From contig NZ_QMKH01000005.1 in NCBI RefSeq assembly GCF_003290125.1, forward strand, positions 186,001 to 250,000: 64,000 bases of DNA, read 5' to 3'. Position 1 is the first letter of the stretch. The number at the start of each line of letters is the position of its first letter. The stretch comes from Microvirga flavescens (GTDB lineage Bacteria; Pseudomonadota; Alphaproteobacteria; Rhizobiales; Beijerinckiaceae). The notes under the pieces are model-generated. The model was not told where the DNA came from. It worked only from the letters and a program-made list of their open reading frames with translations, and searched no databases. The position numbers and the translations under genes are program-made. This document shows positions 53,665 through 64,000 of the stretch, in pieces.

Positions 53665-54897
53665 ATGCGTTTGTCCGGTCAACTTGCCGTCATTGCCGCG
53701 CTGGGTATCGCGGGGCTTGGCGGTTGGTATGCCTATCAAGGCTTTTTCGGCAAAGCCGAGAACCAGACCGCGGCATCTCCACGCGGTCGGGGCGCAGCGG
53801 GGCCCGCAAGCGTGGAAGTCGATACGGTCAAGACAGGGCGAATCGTCGAAATCCGGGAAGCCGTCGGCACGCTGCGTGCCTATGAATCGATCACCGTGAC
53901 TGCGAAAACCGCAGGCGTCATCGACAAGATCGGCTTCGAGGAAGGCCAGAAGGTAAAGGCAGGCGACATGCTGGTGCAGCTCGACGCCGCCGAGCGCCGC
54001 GCCGATATCGAACAGACCACCGCCGAGGCCAACCGCGCCGTCGCGCTCCGTAACGAGGTCGCCATCAAGCTTGAGCGCGCCCAGACCCTGCGCCGCAGCG
54101 GCGCTGGCACGGAAGCGCAGGTCGAAGATCTGACGGCTCAGGTGAAGTCCCTCGAAGGCGCCATCGCCGCCGCCCAGGCGCAGCGCAAGGCCGCCGAGGC
54201 ACGGCTGGAGGACCTGACGATCCGCGCGCCCTTCGCGGGCCGGGTCGGCACCCGCTCGGTTTCACTCGGCGCCTATATCTCGCCGGGCACGCGAATCACG
54301 ACCCTCGACGATCTCTCGAAGGTCCGCCTCGATTTCTCCGTGCCGGAAAACATCCTCGGCCGTCTCAAGCCGGGCCAGACGGTCAACGCCGCTTCCGCCG
54401 CCTATCAGGGCCGGGTGTTCAAGGGCACGGTGTCCACCATCGATCCGCGCGTCGATGCCGTAACCCGCTCGGTGCGCCTGACCGCTGAATTCGACAATCC
54501 CGACGAGGCGCTCAAGCCCGGCATGTTCCTCACCGTCGCCCTTGAGGTCCAGGCGAAGGACGATGCTGTTCTCGTGCCCGAAGAGGCCGTGGTCAGCGAA
54601 GGCCTTCGCCACATCGTCTATCCGGTGAAGGACAACAAGGTCGAACGCCGCGTCATACGCATCGGCCAGCGCCAGAACGGCAAGGTGGAGGTGCTGGACG
54701 GGCTCAAGACCGGCGAAACCATCGTCGTGCTCGGCGTGCAGCGCGTGCGCCCGGGCGGAGAAGTGATTGCACGCCCGCTCGGCTCGGGCACTCCAGCAGC
54801 GCCCACCAGCGCGCCGAAATCCGCTTCGCAGCCCTCGCGCAGCTCCGTGAGCTCGCCGCAGGCCATCGGCACCGCGAACGCGGCTGAACAGAAATAA
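53665..54897 (+). CDS. RND efflux periplasmic adaptor (membrane fusion protein)
   Basis: The 410-residue adaptor links an inner-membrane RND pump to an outer-membrane channel. Residues about 5-27 (GQLAVIAALGIAGLGGWYAY) anchor or export it; there is no lipobox Cys. The lipoyl/barrel-sandwich region has ITVTAKTAGVIDKIGFEEGQ and KVKAGDMLVQLDA. A helical hairpin of about 110-175 residues (EQTTAEANRAVALRNEVAIK onward) is followed by the second lipoyl half (DLTIRAPFAGRVGTRSVSLG) and the beta-barrel domain (RVFKGTVSTIDPRVDAVTRS). The start has GAGGAAC upstream. The pump gene follows after 109 bases. Confidence 0.92.
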   Translation: MRLSGQLAVIAALGIAGLGGWYAYQGFFGKAENQTAASPRGRGAAGPASVEVDTVKTGRIVEIREAVGTLRAYESITVTAKTAGVIDKIGFEEGQKVKAGDMLVQLDAAERRADIEQTTAEANRAVALRNEVAIKLERAQTLRRSGAGTEAQVEDLTAQVKSLEGAIAAAQAQRKAAEARLEDLTIRAPFAGRVGTRSVSLGAYISPGTRITTLDDLSKVRLDFSVPENILGRLKPGQTVNAASAAYQGRVFKGTVSTIDPRVDAVTRSVRLTAEFDNPDEALKPGMFLTVALEVQAKDDAVLVPEEAVVSEGLRHIVYPVKDNKVERRVIRIGQRQNGKVEVLDGLKTGETIVVLGVQRVRPGGEVIARPLGSGTPAAPTSAPKSASQPSRSSVSSPQAIGTANAAEQK

Positions 54898-54902
54898 GGG
54901 AC

Positions 54903-54930
54903 GAGAGGCATGGCGCGCATCATGCCTCTC
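54903..54930 (+). other. Hairpin between the efflux adaptor and pump genes
   Basis: GAGAGGCATG and CATGCCTCTC form a perfect 10-bp stem with an 8-base loop, 5 bases after the adaptor stop. No T-run follows, so it is more likely an RNA-stability or differential-expression element than a terminator. Confidence 0.55.
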
Positions 54931-55006
54931 CTGCTCACCTTCGGCTCGCCGAGGATGACACGAACGTCGCATTAATCGAATTCGCCGAACTGGAGCGAAC
55001 AGCGCC

Positions 55007-58000
55007 ATGCAGGTCTCAGACCTCTTCATCCGCCGCCCCGTTTTCGCTGTCGTCGTCAGCCTGCTGCTGATCGTCGGCGGCCTTGCGTCGCTCAACAATC
55101 TTCCCGTCCGCGAATATCCGCAGGTAGATCGTCCCGTCGTCTCGGTCTCGACGGTTTATCGCGGCGCATCGAACGAAGTGATCGAGAGCCGCGTGACGGA
55201 GGTCATCGAGGGCGCGGTCGCGGGCATCGAGGGCATTCGCCAGATCACGTCGCAAAGCCAGAACGACCGCTCCTCCGTCTCCATCGAATTCAACGTGGAG
55301 CGTGATCCGGAGGCGGCAACATCGGACGTGCGCGATGCTGTCTCCCGCGTCGCCGGTCGCCTGCCCGATGGTGCCGACACGCCCGTGGTGCGCAAGGTCG
55401 ACGCGAACGCGCAGGCGATCATGTGGGTCGGCGTCACCTCCTCCACGCTCGACGCGCTCGAACTCAGCGACTTCCTCAAGCGCGTCTACGTGGACCGCCT
55501 TTCCACCATTCCCGGCGTCGCCAATGTCAATCTCAGCGGCGAGCGGCGCTTTGCCATGCGCGTGTGGATCGACCGTCCCGCTCTCGCCGCGCGCGGCCTC
55601 ACGGTGCAGGACGTGGAAACCGCGATCAAGCGGCAGAACGTCGAGCTTCCCGGCGGGCGAGTCGAATCCGCGCAGCGCGAATTCACGGTCAAGACGGATT
55701 CCCGCCTCGCCACTCCTGAGCAATTCCAGCAGGTGATCGTCAGCAACAAGAACGGCTATCTCGTGCGCCTGGGCGAGGTCGCGCGTGTGGAAGTGGGAGC
55801 AGAGGACACCCGCTTCGAGTTCTACCAATCGGGCGAAACCGCAATCGGCCTCGGCGTCGTGCGACAGGCCACCGCCAATACGCTCTCGGTGGCGGACAAC
55901 GTGCGCGCGGAACTGGACAATCTGAAGAGCGCCCTGCCCCCCGGAACGACAGCGCAGGTTCTCTATGACGAGAGCCAGTTCATCCGCGCTTCCATCGACG
56001 GCGTGCTGCACACGCTGGTCGAAGGCATCATCCTCGTCATTCTCGTGATCCTGCTCTTCCTGCGCGACTGGCGCTCGACCATCGTCGCGATGGTGGCGAT
56101 CCCGGTTTCGATCATCGCCGCCTTCATGGTGATGAGCTTCTTCAACGCTTCCATCAATGTGCTGACGCTGCTCGCCATCGTGCTCGCCATCGGCATCGTG
56201 GTCGATGACGCCATCGTCGAGATCGAGAACGTGCATCGCCGCATCGAGGAAGGGCAACCGCCGCTTCTCGCCTCGTTCGACGGCGCGCGCGAAATCGGCT
56301 TCGCGGTCATCGCCACAACCGCGACGCTCATGGCGGTGTTCGTGCCCCTCGCTTTCATGACCGGCAACACGGGCAAGCTGTTCCGCGAATTCGCCATCAC
56401 GCTCGCCGCGTCGATCTTCTTCTCCGGCGTCGTGGCGCGCACGCTGACCCCGATGCTCTGCTCCAAGCTCATGGTGCCGGCGCATGGCCGCATCCAGACG
56501 ATGACAGAGCCTCTCTTCACCAAGATGAACGATGGCTATCGCTGGCTTCTGTCGCGAGCCCTGCGCGCGCCCGTCCTCATCCTGGCCATCGGCTTCGGAG
56601 TTTCGCTCGCCGCGTACGGTCTGTTCCAGATGGTGCCGAAGGAATTCTCGCCCACCGAGGATCGGGGCGCCATCATCGTCAGGCTGCAGGCGCCGGAAGG
56701 CGCGAGCCTCGACTACACCCGCGACCGGGTGAAGGAAGTCGAGCGCGCGCTCATGCCGTTGCAGCAGGAGGGCATCGTGTCCTCCATGCTGAGCCAGGTG
56801 GCTCCGGGGTTCGCACGGCCTTCGCCGGTGAACGAAGGCATCGTGATCGTCCGTCTCGTGCCGTGGGAGGACCGCACCGTCAGCCAGCAGGATCTGGTCC
56901 GCCAGATGACGCCGAAGGTGTCGAACTTTCCAGGCGCGCGCGTGTCCATCGTCAACCCGCCCTCCTTCGGCGGCGCGGGCGGGTTCGGGCAGCCGATCCA
57001 GTTCGTTCTCGGCGGTCCCGACTACGAGACCATCCGCGGCTGGCGTGACATCGTCATGCAGAAGGCCCAGGAGACCGGCCGCTTCGTGAACATCGATTCC
57101 AACTATCGCGAGTCGCAACCCGATATCAGAGTGCAGATCGACCGCCACCGCGCCGCCGATCTCGGCGTCTCGGTCGAGGACATCGGGCGCACCCTCGAAT
57201 TGATGTTCGGCGAGAGCGAGGTATCCACCTTCGTCAGCCGGGGTGACGAGTACCCCGTCATCATGCGCGCAAGGGCCGAGGACAGGGCGAGCCCCAACGA
57301 CCTGACCAACACCTTCATCCGTGCGGCCAACGGTGATCTTGTTCCGCTCTCCTCGTTCGTCTCCCTCTCGGAATCGGCCGCGCCGCAGGCTCTCAACAGG
57401 TTCGATCGCCTGCGTTCGATCACGATCCAGTCTTCGCTTGCTCCCGGAACCTCCATTGGCGAAGGCCTCGAGATCCTGCAGCAGATCGTGCGCGACAACC
57501 TGCCGCCAGAGGTGCGCATCGGTTACACCGGCCAATCGAAGGACTTCCTGGATTCGACCGGCGCGATCTACATCACCTTCGCGATGGCGCTGCTCGTGGT
57601 GTTCCTCGTGCTCGCGGCGCAGTTCGAAAGCTGGATCAACCCGTTCATCATCATGCTCACGGTGCCGCTCGCCGTCACCGGCGGATTGCTAGCCCTCGTC
57701 CTGACGGGGCAGACGCTCAACATCTACAGCCAGATCGGCATGATCCTGCTCATTGGCCTCATGACGAAGAACGGCATTCTGATCGTCGAATTCTCGAACC
57801 AGCTGCGTGAGCAGGGACTCTCGGTGCGCGATGCGGTGATCGAAGCGTCCGTGCTGCGTCTTCGCCCGATCCTGATGACCTCCATCGCCATGATCGGCGG
57901 CGCGATTCCGCTCGCCTGGTCCACCGGCGCGGGCGCTGAAGCGCGCAGCGCCATCGGTTCCGTGATTGTCGGCGGCGTCACCGTCTCGACGCTCCTGACC

Positions 58001-58147
58001 GTTGTCGTGATCCCGGCAATCTATCTGCTGCTCGGCGGCTTCACCAAGCCATCGACCTATGTCAGCGAATTGCTCGACAAGCTGCGCGCTGAAACAGGCT
58101 CGACGCCGCATGGCGAACGCGCGCCGCCCCGCCAACCGGCGGAGTAA
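55007..58147 (+). CDS. RND multidrug efflux permease (HAE1/AcrB family)
   Basis: A 1046-residue proton-driven inner-membrane exporter. The N-terminus SDLFIRRPVFAVVVSLLLIV is the usual RND start. Large periplasmic loops lie between helices 1-2 and 7-8. Helix 4 carries the proton-relay pair in AIVLAIGIVVDDAIVEIENV. Conserved helix 6 and 10-12 blocks include GNTGKLFREFAITLAASIFF and IGLMTKNGILIVEFSNQLRE. The order adaptor-pump with no outer-membrane factor gene is common. Substrates cannot be read from sequence; the closest family members expel drugs, dyes or solvents. The tail is hydrophilic (TGSTPHGERAPPRQPAE). Confidence 0.95.
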   Translation: MQVSDLFIRRPVFAVVVSLLLIVGGLASLNNLPVREYPQVDRPVVSVSTVYRGASNEVIESRVTEVIEGAVAGIEGIRQITSQSQNDRSSVSIEFNVERDPEAATSDVRDAVSRVAGRLPDGADTPVVRKVDANAQAIMWVGVTSSTLDALELSDFLKRVYVDRLSTIPGVANVNLSGERRFAMRVWIDRPALAARGLTVQDVETAIKRQNVELPGGRVESAQREFTVKTDSRLATPEQFQQVIVSNKNGYLVRLGEVARVEVGAEDTRFEFYQSGETAIGLGVVRQATANTLSVADNVRAELDNLKSALPPGTTAQVLYDESQFIRASIDGVLHTLVEGIILVILVILLFLRDWRSTIVAMVAIPVSIIAAFMVMSFFNASINVLTLLAIVLAIGIVVDDAIVEIENVHRRIEEGQPPLLASFDGAREIGFAVIATTATLMAVFVPLAFMTGNTGKLFREFAITLAASIFFSGVVARTLTPMLCSKLMVPAHGRIQTMTEPLFTKMNDGYRWLLSRALRAPVLILAIGFGVSLAAYGLFQMVPKEFSPTEDRGAIIVRLQAPEGASLDYTRDRVKEVERALMPLQQEGIVSSMLSQVAPGFARPSPVNEGIVIVRLVPWEDRTVSQQDLVRQMTPKVSNFPGARVSIVNPPSFGGAGGFGQPIQFVLGGPDYETIRGWRDIVMQKAQETGRFVNIDSNYRESQPDIRVQIDRHRAADLGVSVEDIGRTLELMFGESEVSTFVSRGDEYPVIMRARAEDRASPNDLTNTFIRAANGDLVPLSSFVSLSESAAPQALNRFDRLRSITIQSSLAPGTSIGEGLEILQQIVRDNLPPEVRIGYTGQSKDFLDSTGAIYITFAMALLVVFLVLAAQFESWINPFIIMLTVPLAVTGGLLALVLTGQTLNIYSQIGMILLIGLMTKNGILIVEFSNQLREQGLSVRDAVIEASVLRLRPILMTSIAMIGGAIPLAWSTGAGAEARSAIGSVIVGGVTVSTLLTVVVIPAIYLLLGGFTKPSTYVSELLDKLRAETGSTPHGERAPPRQPAE

Positions 58148-58160
58148 CGTGCGAGATCTT

Positions 58161-58664
58161 CTATCGATAACCCGCCTCGAAATGTGAGGCGGCCATCAAT
58201 ATCCTTGGTCGGTCACTAACCACGAGATCATCAGGTAGGTCGGCGACATTTCTTAGTGAATCCATTGGAACATTAGGACCAAGTTCGACCCAATGGACCA
58301 AAGAAAGCTCTCGCCCGCGAGCAATCTGATCGTAGACGTTTCCAACAAAGACAGGCTCGCTCAGTATCGGGATGCCGTTCAGCTCCTTGCTGACGAGGCG
58401 ATCATAGGTTGCCTTCAGATTTTCGTCGCTTGCGAGGATGACGGTTCCTGCAACATTGAGCATAGATGGATAAACCGTTCCATCCGGCTCTCTTCGCGAG
58501 AGCAGTACCAATGTCTGACCACCCCTCCTTAGTAGCGGGACGACGACGAACGTGACAGTCACCATGAGGCGCGCGATGGCATGAAAGACTGGGCTTGGTA
58601 GGAAACCTGGCTCCAGTGCATTCAAGCGCTCGCAAACTTCGGTTAGATCGTGTGGCGCATCCAT
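58161..58664 (-). CDS. NUDIX-like hypothetical protein, AT-rich gene
   Basis: A 167-residue protein with no clear named homolog. The stretch from LNVAGTVILASDENLKATYD to RLVSKELNG has the spacing of a NUDIX box (G-x5-E-x7-RE-x2-EE-x-G). It lacks the canonical REL.EE residues, so hydrolase activity is doubtful. The fold around it (VVVPLLRRGGQTLVLLSRRE before; VHWVELGPNVP after) fits a NUDIX sandwich. The gene is visibly AT-richer than its neighbours, which suggests transfer. ATG 58664 is chosen because the frame above it overlaps the neighbouring gene. It lies 16 bases after the outer-membrane protein gene on the same strand, yet seems unrelated to it. Confidence 0.6.
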   Translation of the reverse strand: MDAPHDLTEVCERLNALEPGFLPSPVFHAIARLMVTVTFVVVPLLRRGGQTLVLLSRREPDGTVYPSMLNVAGTVILASDENLKATYDRLVSKELNGIPILSEPVFVGNVYDQIARGRELSLVHWVELGPNVPMDSLRNVADLPDDLVVSDRPRILMAASHFEAGYR

Positions 58665-58680
58665 CCGAGTTTTCGTTCGA

Positions 58681-59412
58681 TCAATTGAAGACGTAACGCG
58701 CACCAATGCGCAGCTCATGCCCATCGATGTCGCTGGCGCGGATTGCAGGGGCGTTGTCGCCATAGCGCGAGCGGGCATCCCCGAGGCGCGTGTAGCGATA
58801 GCCGAGATCGATCTTGATGCTGTGCGTGATGTCGAAGGCGACGCCCGCCATCAGTGCCCAGATGAAAGAGGTGTCGGTGCGCGCGTTAAGCAGGGATATA
58901 CCGGTGAAGGCTCCGTCTGCCCCGTAAAGCGCCCGCTCGGAGGCCTCGATGCGGTTGCGGCTGAAGCCGATGCCCGCGCCGATGTAAGGCGTGATGCCCG
59001 CTGCAACAGGCAGATCGACATAGGCGTTCGCCATGACGGTCGTCGCGTAAAAATCCGCGCGGTCGACAGCGGTTGAACCCGCACCGAAGCGCGTTCCTTT
59101 GTAGGAGGCCTCGAACCTCTGATCGACAGCGACCTCAGCGCGGAACCACGGGCTGAACTGATAGCCGACGCCAAGACCGGCGGAGATGTTCCGGTCGAAG
59201 CGGGCGTGACTCACAGACGGCACGCCGCCGAAGCCATAGGTGCGCTGCTTGTGGGGTATCGATTGGGCGAGCGCGCCGATATCTCCGCGCAGGTACCAGC
59301 CCGAGCCGATCTCATCCTCGGCCTCATCGAGAACCGGGGCGGGCGGCAGGTCGGCGGCCAAGGCATAAGCGCCGACGAGATTGATCGTCAGACCGGCAAG
59401 AATGAGCTTCAT
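58681..59412 (-). CDS. Omp25/31-like outer-membrane beta-barrel protein
   Basis: A 243-residue porin-like protein of the rhizobial Omp25/Omp31 type. The signal peptide (MKLILAGLTINLVGAYALAA) ends near residue 20. The mature barrel has GSGWYLRGDIGALAQSI, AGLGVGYQFSPWFRAEVAVD, ITPYIGAGIGFSRNRIE, IKIDLGYRYTRLGDAR and the last strand HELRIGARYVFN. It ends VFN rather than in a terminal Phe. About eight strands are expected. The start at ATG 59412 places the signal peptide first. The role is structural or adhesive, by family. Confidence 0.87.
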   Translation of the reverse strand: MKLILAGLTINLVGAYALAADLPPAPVLDEAEDEIGSGWYLRGDIGALAQSIPHKQRTYGFGGVPSVSHARFDRNISAGLGVGYQFSPWFRAEVAVDQRFEASYKGTRFGAGSTAVDRADFYATTVMANAYVDLPVAAGITPYIGAGIGFSRNRIEASERALYGADGAFTGISLLNARTDTSFIWALMAGVAFDITHSIKIDLGYRYTRLGDARSRYGDNAPAIRASDIDGHELRIGARYVFN

Positions 59413-59556
59413 CGAGCGCACGAAAAACAACTCCACATCGACAGGCCGCGCGCCCATGAGAGCCGCGTGGCCTGTTACTATGGAGCGAAGTGCTTAAAGG
59501 CTGCTTAACCTTAACGGAGGGTTGGCGACGCTGATGGGTGCGCATCGCCCTCGCCG

Positions 59557-59587
59557 CAAAACAAAAGCGCGGCCCTTGAGGCCGCGC
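59557..59587 (-). terminator. Terminator of glmM
   Basis: On the minus strand GCGCGGCC pairs with GGCCGCGC around a 5-base loop, followed by TTTTGTTTTG. It lies about 25 bases after the glmM stop. Confidence 0.85.
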
Positions 59588-59612
59588 CATCATTGTTCCG
59601 GTCGGGCCTGCC

Positions 59613-60953
59613 TTACGCCGCCGCGCGGGTCAGGGCCTCGACCACGTCATCGACGACTCGCAGAACGAGATCGTGATCGTCCCCCTCCGCCATGACGCGG
59701 ATGACCGGCTCGGTGCCGGATGGGCGAATGACGAGGCGACCTTGCTTACCGAGGCGCTCGCGCGCGGCGTCGATGGCGCTGACGACGGAATCGTTGGTCA
59801 ACGGCTGGCCGGACTTGTAGCGCACGTTCTTGAGGATCTGCGGCAGCGGCTCGAAGCAATGGCAGACTTCCGACACCGGTTTGTCGAGGCGCTTGACCAC
59901 GGAGAGAAGCTGCAGGGCCGCAATCAGCCCGTCCCCGGTCGTAGCGTAGTCGGACATGATGATATGGCCGGATTGCTCGCCGCCGAGGTTGAAACCGTGG
60001 TTGCGCATGTGTTCGAGAACGTAACGGTCACCAACAGAGGTGCGCACGAGATCGAGTCCCATGCCACCCAGGAAGCGCTCAAGGCCGAGATTGGACATGA
60101 CGGTCGCGACGATGCCCGACTGGCTCAGCAGGCCGTCCTCATGCCAGGCGCGTGCGACGACGGCCATGAGCTGATCGCCATCCACCACCTGGCCCTTCTC
60201 ATCGACGATGATGAGGCGATCGGCATCGCCATCGAGCGCGATGCCCACATCCGCGCGGGTCTCGCGCACCTTCTGCACCAGCGCATCTGGCGCAGTGGAG
60301 CCGACCTTGCGGTTGATGTTGAAGCCGTCCGGCTCGACGCCGATGGAAATGACTTCCGCCCCCAGCTCCCACAGCGTCTCGGGAGCGGCCTTGTAGGCCG
60401 CGCCGTTGGCGCAATCAACGACGATGCGCATGCCTTCGAGATCGACATGACGCGGCAGGGTGCGCTTTGCGAATTCGATATAGCGGGCGACGGCGCCCTC
60501 GATGCGCCGTGCGCGACCGATGGCGGCGGGAGAGGCGAGACGAGAAGTGAGATCCTCGTCGAGAAGGGTCTCGATCTCGTGCTCGACTTCGTCCGAGAGC
60601 TTGAAGCCATCGGGGCCGAACAGCTTGATGCCGTTGTCCTCATAAGCGTTGTGGGAGGCAGAGATCATGACGCCGAGATCGGCGCGCATGGAGCGGGTGA
60701 GCATGGCGACCGCCGGCGTCGGCATCGGGCCGAGCAGCAGCACGTCCATGCCGACTGAGGTGAAGCCGGCCACCAGCGCGTATTCGATCATGTAGCCGGA
60801 GAGCCGCGTGTCCTTGCCGATCACCACCCGGTGGCGGTATTCGCCGCGCTGGAACAAAAGCCCCGCCGCCTGCCCGACCTTCAGCGCCAGTTCCGGCGTG
60901 ATGACCCCATTGGCGCGGCCGCGAATGCCGTCAGTTCCAAAGTATTTACGCAC
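59613..60953 (-). CDS. glmM: Phosphoglucosamine mutase
   Basis: GlmM converts glucosamine-6-phosphate to glucosamine-1-phosphate for UDP-GlcNAc and thus peptidoglycan and LPS. It has [20 protein letters not shown] at the start. The active phosphoserine is Ser100 in [20 protein letters not shown]. The metal loop is [16 protein letters not shown], the sugar loop [19 protein letters not shown], and the phosphate-binding [14 protein letters not shown] is near the end. The start is GTG 60953, which gives the usual 446 residues and has GGAG 9 bases upstream. The frame is open to 61067, but that extension is not family-like. The order ftsH-glmM is conserved. Confidence 0.96.
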   Translation of the reverse strand: MRKYFGTDGIRGRANGVITPELALKVGQAAGLLFQRGEYRHRVVIGKDTRLSGYMIEYALVAGFTSVGMDVLLLGPMPTPAVAMLTRSMRADLGVMISASHNAYEDNGIKLFGPDGFKLSDEVEHEIETLLDEDLTSRLASPAAIGRARRIEGAVARYIEFAKRTLPRHVDLEGMRIVVDCANGAAYKAAPETLWELGAEVISIGVEPDGFNINRKVGSTAPDALVQKVRETRADVGIALDGDADRLIIVDEKGQVVDGDQLMAVVARAWHEDGLLSQSGIVATVMSNLGLERFLGGMGLDLVRTSVGDRYVLEHMRNHGFNLGGEQSGHIIMSDYATTGDGLIAALQLLSVVKRLDKPVSEVCHCFEPLPQILKNVRYKSGQPLTNDSVVSAIDAARERLGKQGRLVIRPSGTEPVIRVMAEGDDHDLVLRVVDDVVEALTRAAA

Positions 60954-61122
60954 GTTGCTCTTCTCCGGGCTCGGTTGCGCCTTCGCGCCGTTCAAGTGTT
61001 TCAAAGCAATCTCCATGACTCCGGTCAAGGATCCGGCCGGCATTCCCCCATCACAAGTGATGAGCAAATATTACAACGAAGAAGCGAGGCCGTTGTGCCA
61101 AGGCATTCTTTGACGGGAGGTA

Positions 61123-61153
61123 AACAAAACGCCCGCCTGGTGGGGCGGGCGTT
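61123..61153 (-). terminator. Terminator of ftsH
   Basis: On the minus strand AACGCCCGCC pairs with GGCGGGCGTT around a 6-base loop and is followed by TTGTTT. It lies just after the ftsH stop and before the glmM start region. Confidence 0.85.
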
Positions 61154-61180
61154 CGGTTTCATGGGGTTATTGATACGATA

Positions 61181-63100
<1,920 letters not shown>

Positions 63101-63136
63101 CGGATCAGGTCTGCCCCAGGGCGAGATAATGCGGGA

Positions 63137-63165
63137 GGAATAGTTCCCCACGCTGCTGTGTTCAA
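63137..63165 (-). promoter_or_regulatory. Possible ftsH promoter
   Basis: TTGAAC (63165-63160) is followed after 17 bases by TATTCC (63142-63137) on the minus strand. Transcription would begin near 63130, 30 bases before the ftsH ATG. The -35 TTGAA is compatible with sigma-70 or sigma-32 recognition. Confidence 0.35.
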
Positions 63166-63267
63166 TGTAGGCACGCGTTTCTTCCTTGCCAAGGGAATGC
63201 GGCAGGGGTGCGGCACGAACGGGTGCGTTTGGCCAAAGATTTGGCGAAGAAGGTTTATTTTGGCGGC

Positions 63268-64000
63268 TTAGCCCTTGTCGGGCCGCCCGCGCCGGCGCGG
63301 CGGCTCCGGGGCAATCGTAAGCCGCCCGCGCCTGTCGAGGGCAAGGACCGCGCCGGCGACCGTCAGGCGAAGCGCCCTTCCCTCCGCAATGGCCCCGCGC
63401 AAGCGCTCAAGGCAGGCTTCAAGCCGCTCCAGGCGGTGAAAATCCGGTTCCAGCCCGGCCTTCGACAACAGGAGCATCAGCACCCGCAGGGCGATTTCGA
63501 AGGGCTCTTCGCCGAGAACGGCGGCGGCAAAAGCGCGCTCCTCCTGCGACCATCCGCGCAAGAAGGCCTCCCGCGCCTTGGTGTCGAGGGCCTCCTCCGC
63601 CCTTCCCGCCCGCGCGGCGAGGCGGGCGAGCCGCTCGGCGGTCAGCCCCTCCTTCGCGAGGTCCGGCAGCACCTTGCGCCAGCGCACCCGCGCAAAGCGT
63701 TCATTGGCGTTGGAGGGGTCGATGATGAAGGCCCACCCTTCCTTCTGGCACCGCACGACGAGGTCGGCCTTGCCGATGTCGAGAAGCGGGCGCACCAGAT
63801 GCAGGCCGTCAAGGTCTCGCGCTGCCCGCATTCCGGCAAGCCCCGCAAGGCCGGAGCCCCTGGCCATGCGCATCAGCACCGTCTCCGCCTGATCGTCCAA
63901 CGTGTGGGCGGTGGCGATGTGCGATGCACCAACGCGGCGGGCATGGTTTGCCAGAAGCTCGTATCGAGCCTCCCGCGCCGCTTCCTGCACGCCGGTTTCA
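63268..64000 (-). CDS. tilS: tRNA(Ile)-lysidine synthase, 3' part (cut by window edge)
   Basis: TilS attaches lysine to C34 of tRNA-Ile(CAU), changing it to read AUA. Only the C-terminal two-thirds is present. The visible part includes [40 protein letters not shown] with the catalytic-domain HxxDDQ motif, and [20 protein letters not shown]. The N-terminal PP-loop (SGGxDS) must lie beyond 64000. The reading frame continues open through the window edge, so the GTG at 63990 is internal, not a start. The order tilS-ftsH is typical of Proteobacteria. Confidence 0.95.
   Translation of the reverse strand, partial: ETGVQEAAREARYELLANHARRVGASHIATAHTLDDQAETVLMRMARGSGLAGLAGMRAARDLDGLHLVRPLLDIGKADLVVRCQKEGWAFIIDPSNANERFARVRWRKVLPDLAKEGLTAERLARLAARAGRAEEALDTKAREAFLRGWSQEERAFAAAVLGEEPFEIALRVLMLLLSKAGLEPDFHRLERLEACLERLRGAIAEGRALRLTVAGAVLALDRRGRLTIAPEPPRRRGRPDKG

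Noticed and set aside
55016-57535. Open frame of 839 codons on the minus strand
   Set aside because: It lies antisense to the RND pump gene, is rich in His/Asp/Arg as expected of an antisense shadow in GC-rich DNA, and has no recognisable motif.

Overview
This window looks like chromosomal DNA of an alphaproteobacterium of the order Hyphomicrobiales (Rhizobiales). The base composition is high in G+C. The evidence is a GcrA cell-cycle regulator, an RpoH-type sigma factor, a two-domain dCTP deaminase of about 360 residues, an Omp25/31-like outer-membrane barrel, the orders glmM-ftsH-tilS and argD-argF-hslO, an O-succinylhomoserine sulfhydrylase (metZ), and long-form SerA next to a rhizobial-type SerC. 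A Methylobacteriaceae- or Bosea-like genus (for example Microvirga) is a reasonable guess, but it is inference from gene content only. I saw no CRISPR array, no transposase gene and no rRNA.

Layout. 1-6 kb: the 5' part of an unknown gene running off the left edge, a secreted transglutaminase-like protein, fdhD, an AT-rich membrane-protein gene beside tRNA-Gly(CCC), a VOC protein, a small membrane protein, dcd and apaG. 6-8 kb: a secreted RTX-repeat protein. 8-12.5 kb: arginine metabolism (argE; the translationally coupled argD-argF-hslO operon with a terminator-like leader). 12.8-22.4 kb: gcrA, then the phosphate regulon pstS-pstC-pstA-pstB-phoU-phoB with a Pho box before pstS. A hybrid histidine kinase gene lies on the opposite strand between pstS and phoR. 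22.5-25.2 kb: a UPF0104-type membrane protein and a PAS-PAS-HWE sensor kinase. 25.2-29.1 kb: a vitamin B12 group (cobU, a BtuF-like binding protein, a cobalamin riboswitch, btuB). 29.3-34.2 kb: lytic transglycosylase, MFS transporter, a small protein and gamma-glutamyltransferase. 34.3-37.7 kb: the complete dTDP-L-rhamnose operon rmlBCDA. 37.8-44 kb: metZ, tRNA-Glu(CTC), an rluD-like pseudouridine synthase, rpoH, an unknown membrane-anchored protein and purA.

44-48.4 kb holds two more RTX proteins in tandem. They share an almost identical 3' coding cassette, and a 53-bp copy of sequence from upstream of purA is repeated beside each of them. 48.6-53.4 kb: a class I glutamine amidotransferase, an EamA transporter, serA and serC. 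53.6-58.1 kb: an RND efflux adaptor and pump whose upstream region carries two palindromes and a sigma-54-like -24/-12 motif. 58-64 kb: an AT-rich NUDIX-like gene, an outer-membrane barrel, glmM, ftsH and the 3' part of tilS.

Most of the window is ordinary core chromosome. The items of most interest are regulatory and repetitive. They are a 45-bp palindromic repeat in three near-identical copies, one of them 19 bp before rmlB; terminator-like hairpins in the leaders of argD and purA; a kinase gene inserted into the pho-pst cluster; the duplicated RTX cassette; the control region of the efflux pump; and three AT-rich or otherwise atypical genes. I did not find a clearly new multi-gene system.
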